From Moritella sp. JT01 (GTDB lineage Bacteria; Pseudomonadota; Gammaproteobacteria; Enterobacterales; Moritellaceae): DNA of 64,000 bases. Position numbers and translations under genes: made by a program. The notes under the pieces are model-generated. The model did not search any database. It saw only the letters and a program-made list of their open reading frames with translations, and was not told the origin of the DNA. Location: NCBI RefSeq assembly GCF_001574435.1, contig NZ_LOCN01000019.1, positions 171,017-235,016 of the forward strand, given 5' to 3'. Shown here piece after piece: positions 16,883-25,796 of this stretch; within the stretch, counting starts at the first letter, position 1; the number at the start of each line of letters is the position of its first letter.

Positions 16883-17364
16883 GCTTCTAAGTTTATTGCT
16901 AGGTATTTCGTGCCCTGCACTGGATTACTTGTAATTGGCTCATGATCGTCAAAACCCATGTTTTTATACAGCTTATATGCCGCTTTAAACTCCGGTAGAA
17001 CATCCAAGCACATTTTCTTATACCCAACAGTTTTTGCCTCCAATAAAAGCCTCCGGACTAGAGTTTCCCCTAGCTTTATTCCTCTAGCTTGGGGGCAAAC
17101 ATATACACGTTTCATTTCACAGCAATCGTCGTCATATCGACGAAAAGCTGCGCAGCCTAGCACCCTTTCTGAGTCAGAAGCTAAAAATATTTGAGAAGAC
17201 TCCCCCTCATACAGCTCTGCAATAGACAAAAAATCTTTCTCATTATTTTGAAAGCCAAGATCTGCCTTGGTACTAGAAATATATTCTCTATACAGACAAA
17301 GAACATCCTTTAAATCCTTCGGGAAAAGCGCTCTTTTAATTGAGTACAATTTTTGATTCCTCAT
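16849..17364 (-). CDS. GNAT family N-acetyltransferase
   Basis: The 171-residue protein has the pattern MKRVYVCPQARGIKLGETLVR, a typical acetyl-CoA loop, and EFKAAYKLYKNMGF in motif B. The last ~11 residues (AYNKASHNQPQ) are encoded inside the attC, so the C-terminus may have been reshaped by cassette exchange. The start is the ATG at 17364, but a TTG at 17349 with GAGG upstream is possible. Confidence 0.82.
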   Translation of the reverse strand: MRNQKLYSIKRALFPKDLKDVLCLYREYISSTKADLGFQNNEKDFLSIAELYEGESSQIFLASDSERVLGCAAFRRYDDDCCEMKRVYVCPQARGIKLGETLVRRLLLEAKTVGYKKMCLDVLPEFKAAYKLYKNMGFDDHEPITSNPVQGTKYLAINLEAYNKASHNQPQ

Positions 17365-17367
17365 CGC

Positions 17368-17468
17368 GTATAACGCCCCATTAAGAGGTAAATGATAGTT
17401 GGCTAAAATAAGCGACGAAGGAGCAAATAGCCAACTGTTATTTGTCCTGCTTGAATGGCTTGTTGAAC
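17368..17468 (-). other. attC site, right box rebuilt by IS91-type copy B
   Basis: It begins GTATAACGCCCC and contains GATAGTTGGC/GCCAACT and AGCGACGAAGGAGC. It ends GGCTTGTTGAAC; the GAAC is the terminus of the insertion element. Length is 101 bp. Confidence 0.8.
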
Positions 17469-17555
17469 GAAGCCGCTACGCGGCGAAGTCATTGCCCCAC
17501 CTGTCATACTTACCAATAACATCACCATAATGGGGATGACATTGGAGAATTCAGT

Positions 17556-17732
17556 ATGAACAGCTCACAACAACAACGCTTTAATGTTCTTTATGAACAA
17601 CACCTTATCAATTTACGTTTGCAAGGTAAACAACCAACGACTATTGATACCTATTCTCGTGTAATTCGACAGATTAGTGCGTATTTTGATAACGCCACAG
17701 ATAAATTAGCGCTAGATTGGAGTTTAAAATGA
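17556..17732 (+). CDS. Recombinase ORF relic (58 aa) in IS91-type copy B
   Basis: In-frame deletion has joined the N-terminal SAM-like domain (QRFNVLYEQHLINLRLQGK to SAYFDN) directly to the last residues ([10 protein letters not shown]). The TGA stop still overlaps the transposase ATG as ATGA. The catalytic domain is gone. Copy D has the same 58-codon version, so it was copied in this form; it may serve only to couple translation to the transposase. Confidence 0.7.
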   Translation: MNSSQQQRFNVLYEQHLINLRLQGKQPTTIDTYSRVIRQISAYFDNATDKLALDWSLK

Positions 17733-18790
17733 GTACCTTCATTGATTTACTGCGCATTCATCATCACGAGTTTGAACAACAATTTGGCAATCATCTTTCC
17801 CATGAAAGCCGTCGTGCAATCTACGCTATGCTCAGTTGTAAAACGAGCAACCGAGGTTGCTCGCAATGGTATTGTGGTCACTGCCAACATGATGACCGAC
17901 TGCCGCTTTCTTGCGGCCATCGACATTGTCCGCAATGCCAGCAACGCACGACTTCTGATTGGCTTGAGCGCCAACAATCAAAGTTACTGCCCGTGCACTA
18001 CTTTCTGGTCACGTTCACTTTGCCTTACGAGTTACGAGCGCTTGCGCGTTCGCAACCCAAGCCACTCTATCAATCAATATTCTCCGTCGCTGCAAGTGTG
18101 TTGAAGGATTTTTCCAAACGTAGAAACGGCGGCGAAATAGGCTTCACCACCGTTTTGCATACTCACAGTAGGCAACGTAATTTACATCCCCACTTACACA
18201 TTATAGTCGCCAGTGGGAGCTACAATAAAATGCGCAACCAATGGCATAAAGGTAAGAGTAACTATCTGTTTAACGCCTTTGCACTGGCTAAAGTCTGGCG
18301 AGCTAGAATGATTGATGTAATCAATCAGCACGCTGATTTATCTCTCGCGAACACTGGTACATTACCCACTAAATGGGTCGTTGATTGCCGCAAAGTAGGT
18401 TATGGATTGCCTGCAATAAAGTACCTGTCACATTATTTGTATCGAGGTGTGTTGCCTGATAAAGATATCATCGACATAGGTAATAATACTGTCACGTTCA
18501 AGTACAAAGACGGACAAACGCAAGTAACGAAAACCAGAGTCTTACCGACCTTGAAATTTCTCTGGCTCATCTTGCAGCATGTCTTACCCAAAGGATTACA
18601 GCGAGTGCCGGATTATGGTTTTTTGCACGGTAATGCCAAGCGGCTACGAATGCGTATTCAAGTCATATTGCTGCATCTGTTTAATTGGAGTATGCCTGAG
18701 CTCGTTGCAACGAGCACAGCAAAAGCAATCCGTATTTGTCCTTGCTGTCAGCATGAAATGAGGTGTGTTGGCATTACGCGAACGACCTAG
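17729..18790 (+). CDS. IS91-family transposase (HUH, Y2), copy B
   Basis: The 353-residue protein has an N-terminal zinc region (Cys/His between 37 and 70, ending CPQC), the HUH motif HLH at 155-157 (HPHLHII), and the double-Tyr motif YLSHY at 232-236. A CPCC pair lies near the C-terminus. It would nick and rejoin single-stranded element ends in rolling-circle transposition. The 5' half of the gene is nearly identical to copy C while the 3' half matches copy D, so it is a mosaic. The frame is open and all motifs are intact. Confidence 0.92.
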   Translation: MSTFIDLLRIHHHEFEQQFGNHLSHESRRAIYAMLSCKTSNRGCSQWYCGHCQHDDRLPLSCGHRHCPQCQQRTTSDWLERQQSKLLPVHYFLVTFTLPYELRALARSQPKPLYQSIFSVAASVLKDFSKRRNGGEIGFTTVLHTHSRQRNLHPHLHIIVASGSYNKMRNQWHKGKSNYLFNAFALAKVWRARMIDVINQHADLSLANTGTLPTKWVVDCRKVGYGLPAIKYLSHYLYRGVLPDKDIIDIGNNTVTFKYKDGQTQVTKTRVLPTLKFLWLILQHVLPKGLQRVPDYGFLHGNAKRLRMRIQVILLHLFNWSMPELVATSTAKAIRICPCCQHEMRCVGITRTT

Positions 18791-19039
18791 CCGAAAGGCG
18801 AACATAATAGGAATAATGGCATTAACATGACAGGTTGGAGATATTAAATTTATGGTACAACTAGCTAGTTAATTGATAAATAACAGGTCTGTTATTTATC
18901 TCAATTTCGCTCGTCTTGGGTTTAATTCCAAGACGAAGTGCCCACCAAGATCAAACACGTAATTTACTATATAAAGAAGGGCTCGGGCTTGTTCAACACC
19001 CGAATAAGGTGTCGGCTACGCGACACCTATTCTTATATG

Positions 19040-19441
19040 TTAGCCATTTTTCATAGATTTAACAGCTGTAGCAACTACTTTTATTTTTCCACCAAAAGGC
19101 AAAGCTGCAGCTTCATAAATCGTCCTAGCGGGTCTTTTTCCTTCTGGAAACAGATCCATATAGATATCATTGACGTCTTGGACTTCAGTTAAATCTGAGA
19201 ATGCGATATCAACATATACTATTTCTGATTTATCAAACCCAGCTGCTTTTGCAGCGGAAAAGACGTTACCAAACGCCCGTATAGCCTCTTCTTTTATAGT
19301 GCCAACTACATATTCACCTTTAACATTTACTGATAATTGTCCACTTATAAAGCACATATTATTCACTACTACAGCATGGCTAATTGGATTTGACCATTGA
19401 GGCAAATCAGCTCCAGTTGTGATGAATTTTCTATCGTCCAA
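19040..19441 (-). CDS. RidA/YjgF family protein
   Basis: The 133-residue protein has the family pattern FISGQLSV, then FPEGKRPARTIYEAAALPFGG with the conserved Arg, and IKVVATA at the end. RidA proteins hydrolyse reactive enamine/imine intermediates; many paralogues act on other substrates, and this one is likely a divergent relative rather than the housekeeping copy. The stop codon is formed by the attC R'' box that follows, from which IS91-type copy B now separates it. Confidence 0.88.
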   Translation of the reverse strand: MDDRKFITTGADLPQWSNPISHAVVVNNMCFISGQLSVNVKGEYVVGTIKEEAIRAFGNVFSAAKAAGFDKSEIVYVDIAFSDLTEVQDVNDIYMDLFPEGKRPARTIYEAAALPFGGKIKVVATAVKSMKNG

Positions 19442-19470
19442 AATAATACCCTTTATTGATTAACACGAAT

Positions 19471-19566
19471 GGCTAACGCCAACCACAACTGCGCAGCGAA
19501 ATGGCGGGCATTTTGGCACAAAATGCATGACAGTTCGCGGAGTCAGATTGCTGGTTTTTGTTATGT
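19471..19566 (-). other. attC site
   Basis: GGCTAACGCCAACC at the left and TTTTTGTTATGTGC at the right, 96 bp, with an inner stem GCATTTTGGCACAAAATGC. It lies between the RidA and GNAT genes. Confidence 0.8.
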
Positions 19567-19568
19567 GC

Positions 19569-19976
19569 TTAGTGCTCATTACCTGCATACACCCACATTG
19601 GCTCTGTTTTACCTGCACGCTCAAACCCCAATGCCTTGTAGAAATCAATGGCCTCACCATCTGCGGTAAGCATTTGTTGGTGAAAACCTCCGTAAACAGT
19701 TTGCATTAATTCCATCATTTTACGACCAATGCCTTTCCCATGATACTGAGGATGAACTAACATATGTGGGTAATAAACAACTAGATATCCATCTGAAATA
19801 GCATTGCCAATACCAACTAAGCTTCCGCCAACCCTTGCAGTAACCAAAGAATGTGAGTTACGCAAAGCAGGGATTAATAATTCGGGTTTCTTAGCAGAAG
19901 ACCAAGAGTTAGCTTTATATAAGTCGATAACTTCTTTATCTTCAATCGAATCGTTTAATTCTATTTCTATGTTCAT
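19569..19976 (-). CDS. GNAT family N-acetyltransferase
   Basis: The 135-residue protein has MLVHPQYHGKGIGRKMMEL as the acetyl-CoA binding segment and DGEAIDFYKALGFERAGK as motif B. It is short, matching the smaller GNAT proteins of unknown substrate. It is cleanly bordered by attC sites on both sides, a textbook one-gene cassette. Confidence 0.87.
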   Translation of the reverse strand: MNIEIELNDSIEDKEVIDLYKANSWSSAKKPELLIPALRNSHSLVTARVGGSLVGIGNAISDGYLVVYYPHMLVHPQYHGKGIGRKMMELMQTVYGGFHQQMLTADGEAIDFYKALGFERAGKTEPMWVYAGNEH

Positions 19977-19997
19977 ACTGCTCTCGAATTCATTTGC

Positions 19998-20098
19998 ACA
20001 TAACGCCTAAATAAGCGGCAAATAGAGGTTGGCTAAAATTAGCGAAGAATGAGCGCAAGCCAACCTTTATGCGTCCGTTCTTGATTTATTTGTTGAAC
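19998..20098 (-). other. attC site, right box rebuilt by IS91-type copy C
   Basis: It begins ACATAACGCCTAAATAAGCG, has a GAGGTTGGC/GCCAACC stem, and ends ATTTGTTGAAC, with GAAC belonging to the element. Length is 101 bp. Confidence 0.82.
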
Positions 20099-20186
20099 GA
20101 AGCCGCTGCGCGGCAGAGTAAACAAGCCAGCGTTCATACTAACCAATAGCATCACCATTCGATGGTGCCTTACTGGAGTTATTAGT

Positions 20187-20942
20187 ATGAATCATTCACA
20201 ACAGCAACGATTTAATTATCTTTATGAACAACACCTTACCAATTTAAGGCTACAAGGTAAACGGCCAGCGACCATTGATGCCTATTCTCGTGCAGTTCGA
20301 CGCATTTCGGCTTATTTTGATAAGTCCCCAGACACATTAACTACTGCTGATTTAAAAGTTTATTTCAATAGCCTGATCCAGACCCACTCTTGGAGTACCG
20401 TTAAATTAGACCGTAACGGTTTACAGTTTTTCTACCGCTATATGCTCGACAAGCAGTGGGAATGGCTCAACATTGTCAAACCACCACAAGTTAAACGCCT
20501 GCCTGATATTTTAACTCCTACGCAAATAAGTAAAGTCATTAGCGGTACCAAGAAGCTACGCTACCAAGTATTCTTTCTCACGCTTTACAGCATGGGATTG
20601 CGGTTAAGCGAAGGTTTAAACCTGACCGTTCATGATATTGATAGCCAAACCATGCAAATACATATTCGTGATGCTAAAGGCGGCATTCAAAAAGCCATCA
20701 AGCAAGTTCTGCGTGATTGTCATATCAACAAACTCATCAGCCCCCATTCACTACGTCATTGCTTTGCTACTCATTTATTGGACAACGGCTTGGATTTGCG
20801 CTCTCTGCAAGTATTGCTCGGTCACGCCTCGTTAAATACGACCGCTAGATATACTCAATTAACCCAGCTCAAGCAGAAGGATACTTCAGTTGCCATTAAC
20901 CAACTTGCTGACAAGTTAGCGCTAGATTGGAGTTTAAAATGA
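20187..20942 (+). CDS. Tyrosine recombinase ORF of IS91-type copy C, internally deleted
   Basis: The 251-residue protein is a XerC/D-like tyrosine recombinase. It has the SAM-like N-terminal domain, Arg139 in GLRLSEG, HSLRH at 187-191, LGHASLNTT and Tyr222. Between IRDAKGG (about 166) and IQKAIKQ the usual stretch of roughly 45 residues is absent, which should include the beta-hairpin Lys, so recombination activity is doubtful. The ORF ends in ATGA overlapping the transposase. It is not an IntI: it belongs to the element, not to the integron. Confidence 0.85.
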   Translation: MNHSQQQRFNYLYEQHLTNLRLQGKRPATIDAYSRAVRRISAYFDKSPDTLTTADLKVYFNSLIQTHSWSTVKLDRNGLQFFYRYMLDKQWEWLNIVKPPQVKRLPDILTPTQISKVISGTKKLRYQVFFLTLYSMGLRLSEGLNLTVHDIDSQTMQIHIRDAKGGIQKAIKQVLRDCHINKLISPHSLRHCFATHLLDNGLDLRSLQVLLGHASLNTTARYTQLTQLKQKDTSVAINQLADKLALDWSLK

Positions 20943-22000
20943 GTACCTTCATTGATTTACTGCGCATTCATCATGACGAGTTTGAACAACAATTTGGCAA
21001 TCATCTTTCCCATCAAAGCCGTAGTGCAATCTACGCTATGCTCAGTTGTAAAACGAGTAACCGAGGTTGCTCGCAATGGTATTGTGGTCACTGCCAACAT
21101 GATGACCGACTGCCGCTTTCTTGCGGCCATCGACATTGTCCGCAATGCCAGCAACGCACGACTTCTGATTGGCTTGAGCGCCAACAATCAAAGTTACTGC
21201 CCGTGCACTACTTTCTGGTCACGTTCACTTTGCCTTACGAGTTACGAGCGCTTGCGCGTTCGCAACCCAAGCCACTCTATCAATCAATGTTCTCAGTCGC
21301 AGCAAGTGTGTTGAAGGACTTTTCCAAACGTAGAAACGGCGGTGAAATAGGCTTCACCACCGTTTTGCATACTCACAGCCGACAACGTAACTTGCATCCT
21401 CACCTGCATATTATTGTCGCCAGTGGTAGTTACAATAAAATGCGTAACCAATGGCATAAAGGAGACTGTAAATACCTGTTTAACGCCTTTGCACTGGCTA
21501 AAGTCTGGCGAGCTAGAATGATTGATGCAATCAATCAGCACGCTGATTTATCGCTAGCGAACATTGACACATTACCCTCTAAATGGGTCGTTGATTGCCG
21601 AAAAGTCGGTTACGGTCTTCCCGCCTTACAATATCTGTCACGCTATTTATATCGGGGCGTATTACCTGATAAAGATATCATCGATACAAGCAATAATACG
21701 GTGACATTCAACTATAAAGACGGACAAACTCAAGCAACGAAAACCAGAATTTCACCGACGTTGCAATTTCTCTGGCTCATCTTGCAACATGTGCTTCCCA
21801 AAGGATTACAGCGAGTGCGGGATTATGGCTTTTTACACGGTAATGCCACACGGCTACGAGTGCGCATTCAAACAATATTGCTGCATCTGTTCAATTGGAA
21901 AATGCCTGAACTCGTCGCAACGAGCACAGCAAAAGCAATCAGGATTTGTCCTTGCTGCCAGCATGAAATGAGGTGTGTTGGCATTACGCGAACGACCTAG
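20939..22000 (+). CDS. IS91-family transposase (HUH, Y2), copy C
   Basis: This 353-residue protein has the same layout as copy B: N-terminal zinc cysteines, HPHLHII as the HUH motif, YLSRY as the Tyr pair, and a C-terminal CPCC. The start codon overlaps the recombinase stop. All motifs are intact, so this is the best candidate for the active source copy. The 3' half differs from copies B and D at many positions. Confidence 0.92.
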   Translation: MSTFIDLLRIHHDEFEQQFGNHLSHQSRSAIYAMLSCKTSNRGCSQWYCGHCQHDDRLPLSCGHRHCPQCQQRTTSDWLERQQSKLLPVHYFLVTFTLPYELRALARSQPKPLYQSMFSVAASVLKDFSKRRNGGEIGFTTVLHTHSRQRNLHPHLHIIVASGSYNKMRNQWHKGDCKYLFNAFALAKVWRARMIDAINQHADLSLANIDTLPSKWVVDCRKVGYGLPALQYLSRYLYRGVLPDKDIIDTSNNTVTFNYKDGQTQATKTRISPTLQFLWLILQHVLPKGLQRVRDYGFLHGNATRLRVRIQTILLHLFNWKMPELVATSTAKAIRICPCCQHEMRCVGITRTT

Positions 22001-22288
22001 CCGAAAGGCGAACATAATAGGAATAATGGCATTAACATGACAGGTTGGAGATATTAAATTTATGGTACAACTAGCTAGTTAATTGATAAATAACAGGTCT
22101 GTTATTTATCTCAATTTCGCTCGTCTTGGGTTTAATTCCAAAACGAAGTGCCCACCAAGATCAAACACGTAATTTACTATATAAAGAAGGGCTCGGGCTT
22201 GTTCAACACCCGAATAAGGTGTCGGCTACGCGACACCTATTCTTATTTGTTATGCAACGACTTAACACGCGCACATCTACATTTAAAT

Positions 22289-22690
22289 CTACCGACCTTC
22301 AACGAATGTTGGCAAATTAGGGTCTAGTTCGCACCAATTTGCCTTGTTGCCTGTATATATTCGAGCGTCAATTTTTACGGGAATGTCTGCATCAAATGTT
22401 GATATTGCTAATTCTATTCGTTCGCTTGGTTCCCCTTTACAACGGAAGCCCAAACTTGAACCACAATTTAAGCAGAATGTACGAGTTGTACCATTTTCAG
22501 CTACATACTCTTTTAATAACTCTTCACCCAAAAGCCATTTTAACCCTTTAACTGTGACTAGAGTTCCATATGCTGCACCGTGGAACTTTCGACACATTGA
22601 GCAATGACAGTTTGCAGCTTTGTCACTGAAACTCTCAACCGAAAAAAGCACACTTCCACATAAGCAAGAACCATTAAAACATGAACTCAT
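22289..22690 (-). CDS. GFA family zinc protein (Mss4-like fold)
   Basis: The 133-residue protein has CLCG (about 10-13), CHCSMCRKFHG (about 29-39) and CLNCGSSLG (about 73-81), the full zinc ligand set of the GFA family. The substrate is unknown. It differs clearly from the GFA protein at 2953, so it is a separate acquisition rather than a recent copy. Its attC (19998) is separated from the gene by IS91-type copy C. Confidence 0.87.
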   Translation of the reverse strand: MSSCFNGSCLCGSVLFSVESFSDKAANCHCSMCRKFHGAAYGTLVTVKGLKWLLGEELLKEYVAENGTTRTFCLNCGSSLGFRCKGEPSERIELAISTFDADIPVKIDARIYTGNKANWCELDPNLPTFVEGR

Positions 22691-22709
22691 CCCGAGTTAA
22701 TCTCCTGTT

Positions 22710-22810
22710 GCATAACGCCCACCTAACCAGCGGCGTGCAGGCGTAGTTTTTTGCGTATATTTGCTAAAAATGTGACAGATTTAGCCGTCTGGTTTAGGTT
22801 ATTGTTATTC
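22710..22810 (-). other. attC site
   Basis: GCATAACGCCCACC at the left and TATTGTTATTC at the right, 101 bp. The right-hand box supplies the stop codon of the acetyltransferase at 22805. Confidence 0.8.
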
Positions 22811-23302
22811 GTTTGTAAGTATAATTTGCCAATACCCGACATCAACCCAAGAATTAAACTTACGCCCTACTTCTTTAAAGTGAGCAACTTTACTAAAACC
22901 AAATGACTCATGAAGCTTTACACTGGCTTTATTTGGCAAAGCTATCGCAGCGACTACAACATGGACACCAGATGATGATAATGTCGATAACATTGCTCTA
23001 TATAGTTCAGACCCATAACCTTTTCCTGATTCGGCATGATCAAGATAAACCGTTATTTCAGTAGTTTTTTTATATGCTGATCGTTCAGCCCATTTTGCGG
23101 CATAAGCGTAACCGACAACGTCACAGTTAGAATTTTCTATCACTAACCAAGGATATTCCTTAGTGTAATATTTAATTCGCTGAAAAATAATAGCCTCAGA
23201 AACCGGCTCTTCTTCAAAAGTTACGACCGTATGTTCAATATAATAATTGTATATATCACAAATGGCTTTCGCATCACTTTTCAGGCATTCTCGAATATTC
23301 AT
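22805..23302 (-). CDS. Phosphinothricin-type GNAT acetyltransferase
   Basis: The 165-residue protein resembles Pat/Bar/MddA enzymes: FNYYIE-like opening (IYNYYIEHTVVTFEEE), EITVYLDHAESGKGYGSELY, AIALPNKASVKLHESFGF and DVGYWQ near the end. Substrate by family would be an amino-acid analogue such as phosphinothricin or methionine sulfoximine. I chose the ATG at 23302 with AGGTGG upstream. A paralogue lies at 3584. Confidence 0.85.
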   Translation of the reverse strand: MNIRECLKSDAKAICDIYNYYIEHTVVTFEEEPVSEAIIFQRIKYYTKEYPWLVIENSNCDVVGYAYAAKWAERSAYKKTTEITVYLDHAESGKGYGSELYRAMLSTLSSSGVHVVVAAIALPNKASVKLHESFGFSKVAHFKEVGRKFNSWVDVGYWQIILTNE

Positions 23303-23313
23303 AAACCACCTAC

Positions 23314-23428
23314 GCATAACGCCTTTGTAACAGGCTCATTTTTGTGAAACAGTTTGTGTAATACTGACGCGCAGCGGCAACACAAAATGCGTAGCTAAAA
23401 TTTGTCCTCGTTGACAAACTTGTTGAAC
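23314..23428 (-). other. attC site, right box rebuilt by IS91-type copy D
   Basis: GCATAACGCCTTTG at the left and ACTTGTTGAAC at the right, 115 bp. GAAC is the end of copy D. Confidence 0.78.
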
Positions 23429-23515
23429 GAAGCCGCTGCGCGGCGGAGTCATTTCCCGACCTGTCATACTTACCAATAACATCACCATAATGGGGATGAA
23501 ATTGGAGAATTCAGT

Positions 23516-23692
23516 ATGAACAACTCACAACAACAACGCTTTAATGTTCTTTATGAACAACACCTTATCAATTTACGTTTGCAAGGTAAACAACCAGCGA
23601 CTATTGATACCTATTCTCGTGTAATTCGACAGATTAGTGCGTATTTTGATAACGCCACAGATAAATTAACGCTTGATTGGAGTTTGAAATGA
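23516..23692 (+). CDS. Recombinase ORF relic (58 aa) in IS91-type copy D
   Basis: This has the same in-frame deletion as in copy B (QRFNVLYEQHLINLRLQGK joined to DKLTLDWSLK), 58 codons, with the ATGA overlap to the transposase preserved. The catalytic domain is absent. Confidence 0.7.
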   Translation: MNNSQQQRFNVLYEQHLINLRLQGKQPATIDTYSRVIRQISAYFDNATDKLTLDWSLK

Positions 23693-24751
23693 GCACCTTC
23701 ATTGACTTGCTTCGTCAGCATCATGACGAGTTTGAATGGCAATTTGGTAATCAGCTTTCTCATGACAGTCGCCGCGCAATCTATGCCATGCTCAGCTGTA
23801 AAACGGGGCAGCAAGGTCGATCACAATGGTATTGTTCTCATTGCCAACATGATGAACGACTGCCACTGTCCTATGGGCATCGACATTGTCCGCAATGCCA
23901 ACAGCGCACCACTTCTGATTGGCTAATGCGCCAACAAAGTAAGTTACTGCCCGTGCATTACTTTATGGTGACCTTCACTCTACCTTATGAACTACGGATA
24001 TTGGCACGCTCGCAACCCAAAGCACTTTATCAATCCATGTTCTCCGTTGCGGCATCGCTGTTGAAAGACTTTGCGAAACGTAAACACGGTGGTGAAATAG
24101 GCTTTACCACCGTTTTACATACTCACAGCCGACAACGTAACTTACATCCTCACCTGCATATTATTGCTGTCAGTGGTAGTTACAATAAAGTGCGAAATCA
24201 ATGGCACAAAGGAGACTGTAAATACCTGTTTAATGCCTTTGCACTGGCCAAAGTCTGGCGAGCTAGAATGCTCGAAGCAATTAATCACCACGCTGATTTA
24301 TCGCTGGCTAACACCGACACATTACCCACTAAATGTGGTCGTTGATTGCCGAAAAATTGGTTACGGTCTGCCTGCATTGCAATACCTGTCACGCTATTTA
24401 TATCGAGGTGTTTTACCCGACAAAGACATCATCGACACAAGTAATAATAACGTGACATTCAAATATAAAGACGGGCAAACTCAAGCAACGAAAACCAGAG
24501 CCTTACCGACCTTGAAATTTCTCTGGCTCATCTTGCAGCATGTCTTACCCAAAGGATTACAGCGAGTGCGGGATTATGGTTTTTTGCACGGTAATGCCAA
24601 GCGGCTACGAATGCGTATTCAAGTCATATTGCTGCATCTGTTTAATTGGAGTATGCCTGAGCTCGTTGCAACTAGCACAGCAAAAGCAATCCGTATTTGT
24701 CCTTGCTGTCAGCATGAAATTAGGTGTGTTGGCATTACGCGAACGACCTAG
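23689..24751 (+). pseudogene. IS91-family transposase, frameshifted (copy D)
   Basis: The frame matches copies B and C up to about 24334, where one extra T (aaatgTggtcg against aaatgggtcg) shifts it. The rest continues in the next frame to 24751 with [10 protein letters not shown] and the C-terminal CPCC intact. The zinc and HUH motifs are before the shift and the Tyr pair after it, so no complete enzyme is made without frameshifting. Confidence 0.88.
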
Positions 24752-25026
24752 CCGAAAGGCGAACATAATAGGAATAATGGCATTAACATTAGAACTTGGA
24801 GAGACTCAATTTATGGTAAACACTGGCTAGTTAATTGATAAATAACAAGTCTGTTATTTATCTCAATTTCGCTCGTCTTGGATTTAACGCAAAGACGTAG
24901 TACCCACTAAGATCAAACACGTAATTTACTATATAAAGAAGGGCTTGGGCTTGCTCAACACTCGAATAGGTGTCGGCTGCGCGACACCTATTTTTATATT
25001 TCATATGTTATATGTTATACACGACA

Positions 25027-25524
25027 TTAACGCTTTATTAAGTAACCACCAATATGTGCTTCTTCATTTGGCCAAGAATAAATATGCATCTCTGTATAAT
25101 TATTTTTAAATTTTACATACGCTAAAATTTTCTCGCCCAAATGTGTATCAAATGTTCCATTGCAATTTGGTTTGTTGTTGTACTCAATTACAGTATATGC
25201 CCACACATAAAAATCAGTATCACCAAACTTTTTAAATGTATATTTGCCCACACTAATTTCAGGGTGTCTTATTACTGTTTGAGTGCCCTCATCTCTTAAT
25301 TCATAGGTTTCATCACAATAGTCAGCTACATAGTCAGCTACAAGATCCCATGAGCCAATATGATGATTTTCCACTTCTTTATTTGAGGTATTTGTAAACC
25401 CTGAAATGCTCAGAAAAATTAAGGCAAAATATAATTTCAAAGCAATAAAGCCTGCTAGGCCACCATGACTCTTTAACGTATCAGGATCTCGAGCATCACC
25501 TCTGTAACCACGCATTAATTTCAT
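25027..25524 (-). CDS. Hypothetical exported or membrane-anchored protein
   Basis: The 165-residue protein has a hydrophobic segment at about 24-42 (GFIALKLYFALIFLSISGF), long enough for a signal or anchor, preceded by a charged stretch. The rest has four Cys (including DYCDETYEL and PNCNGTF), perhaps two disulfides, and a beta-rich composition. I recognise no family. AAGGG precedes the ATG. It is the last array-like gene before the group II intron; a weak GTCTAAC box lies at 25587. Confidence 0.55.
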   Translation of the reverse strand: MKLMRGYRGDARDPDTLKSHGGLAGFIALKLYFALIFLSISGFTNTSNKEVENHHIGSWDLVADYVADYCDETYELRDEGTQTVIRHPEISVGKYTFKKFGDTDFYVWAYTVIEYNNKPNCNGTFDTHLGEKILAYVKFKNNYTEMHIYSWPNEEAHIGGYLIKR

Positions 25525-25748
25525 TATTTATCCCTTATTTATAGTCCATTCACCCTCATGTTCTAGGAGTTCAGAATATTAATATTGTCTAACTGCGCCA
25601 ACAGCACAATTACGTTTGAACAACAATAATTACCATAGCACCATAAAATAAGGAGATTTCATTAAAAAAGCATGGGATATAGTAAAACCACCCGACGACA
25701 ATTTTCCCATATCGAGTCGGGTGAGGCTTATACCTCATCCCTCTCACA

Positions 25749-25779
25749 GAACCGTACGTACGGACCTCGTATACGGCTC
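25749..25779 (-). ncRNA. Group II intron domain V
   Basis: On the minus strand GAGCCGTATACGAGG opens and CGTACGGTTC closes a hairpin, the conserved catalytic domain V. It is followed by a second hairpin with the layout of domain VI (GATGAGG...CCTCA). Confidence 0.85.
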
Positions 25780-25796
25780 CTGTAATTTACTATTCC

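Larger units (their letters stand above)
17465..19036 (+). mobile_element. IS91-family element, copy B
   Basis: It runs from GAACGAAGCCGCTACGCGGC (hairpin end) to the GGTGTCG-gctacg-CGACACC hairpin and TATTCTTAT, 1572 bp. It carries a 58-codon relic of the recombinase ORF and an intact transposase. The ~240-bp tail after the transposase is nearly identical to that of copy C and contains several hairpins. It lies between the RidA stop codon and its attC. Confidence 0.88.
20095..22246 (+). mobile_element. IS91-family element, copy C (most complete)
   Basis: It is 2152 bp from GAACGAAGCCGCTGCGCGGC to TATTCTTAT, with terminal hairpins GCCGC-TGC-GCGGC at the left and GGTGTCG-CGACACC at the right. 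It encodes a tyrosine-recombinase ORF and a Y2 HUH transposase that overlap as ATGA. It sits between the GFA gene and that gene's attC. TTGTT is present at both junctions (20090-20094 and 22247-22251). Confidence 0.9.
23425..24997 (+). mobile_element. IS91-family element, copy D
   Basis: It begins GAACGAAGCCGCTGCGCGGC and ends with the GGTGTCG/CGACACC hairpin followed by TATTTTTAT, about 1573 bp. It has the same recombinase deletion as copy B and a frameshifted transposase. Its right flank is more diverged than those of B and C. Confidence 0.87.

Noticed and set aside
17368..25000. Tyrosine recombinase as the integron integrase IntI
   Set aside because: The recombinase ORFs lie inside repeated IS91-type elements, overlap the transposase and lack a large part of the catalytic domain. 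No extra IntI-specific segment is seen.
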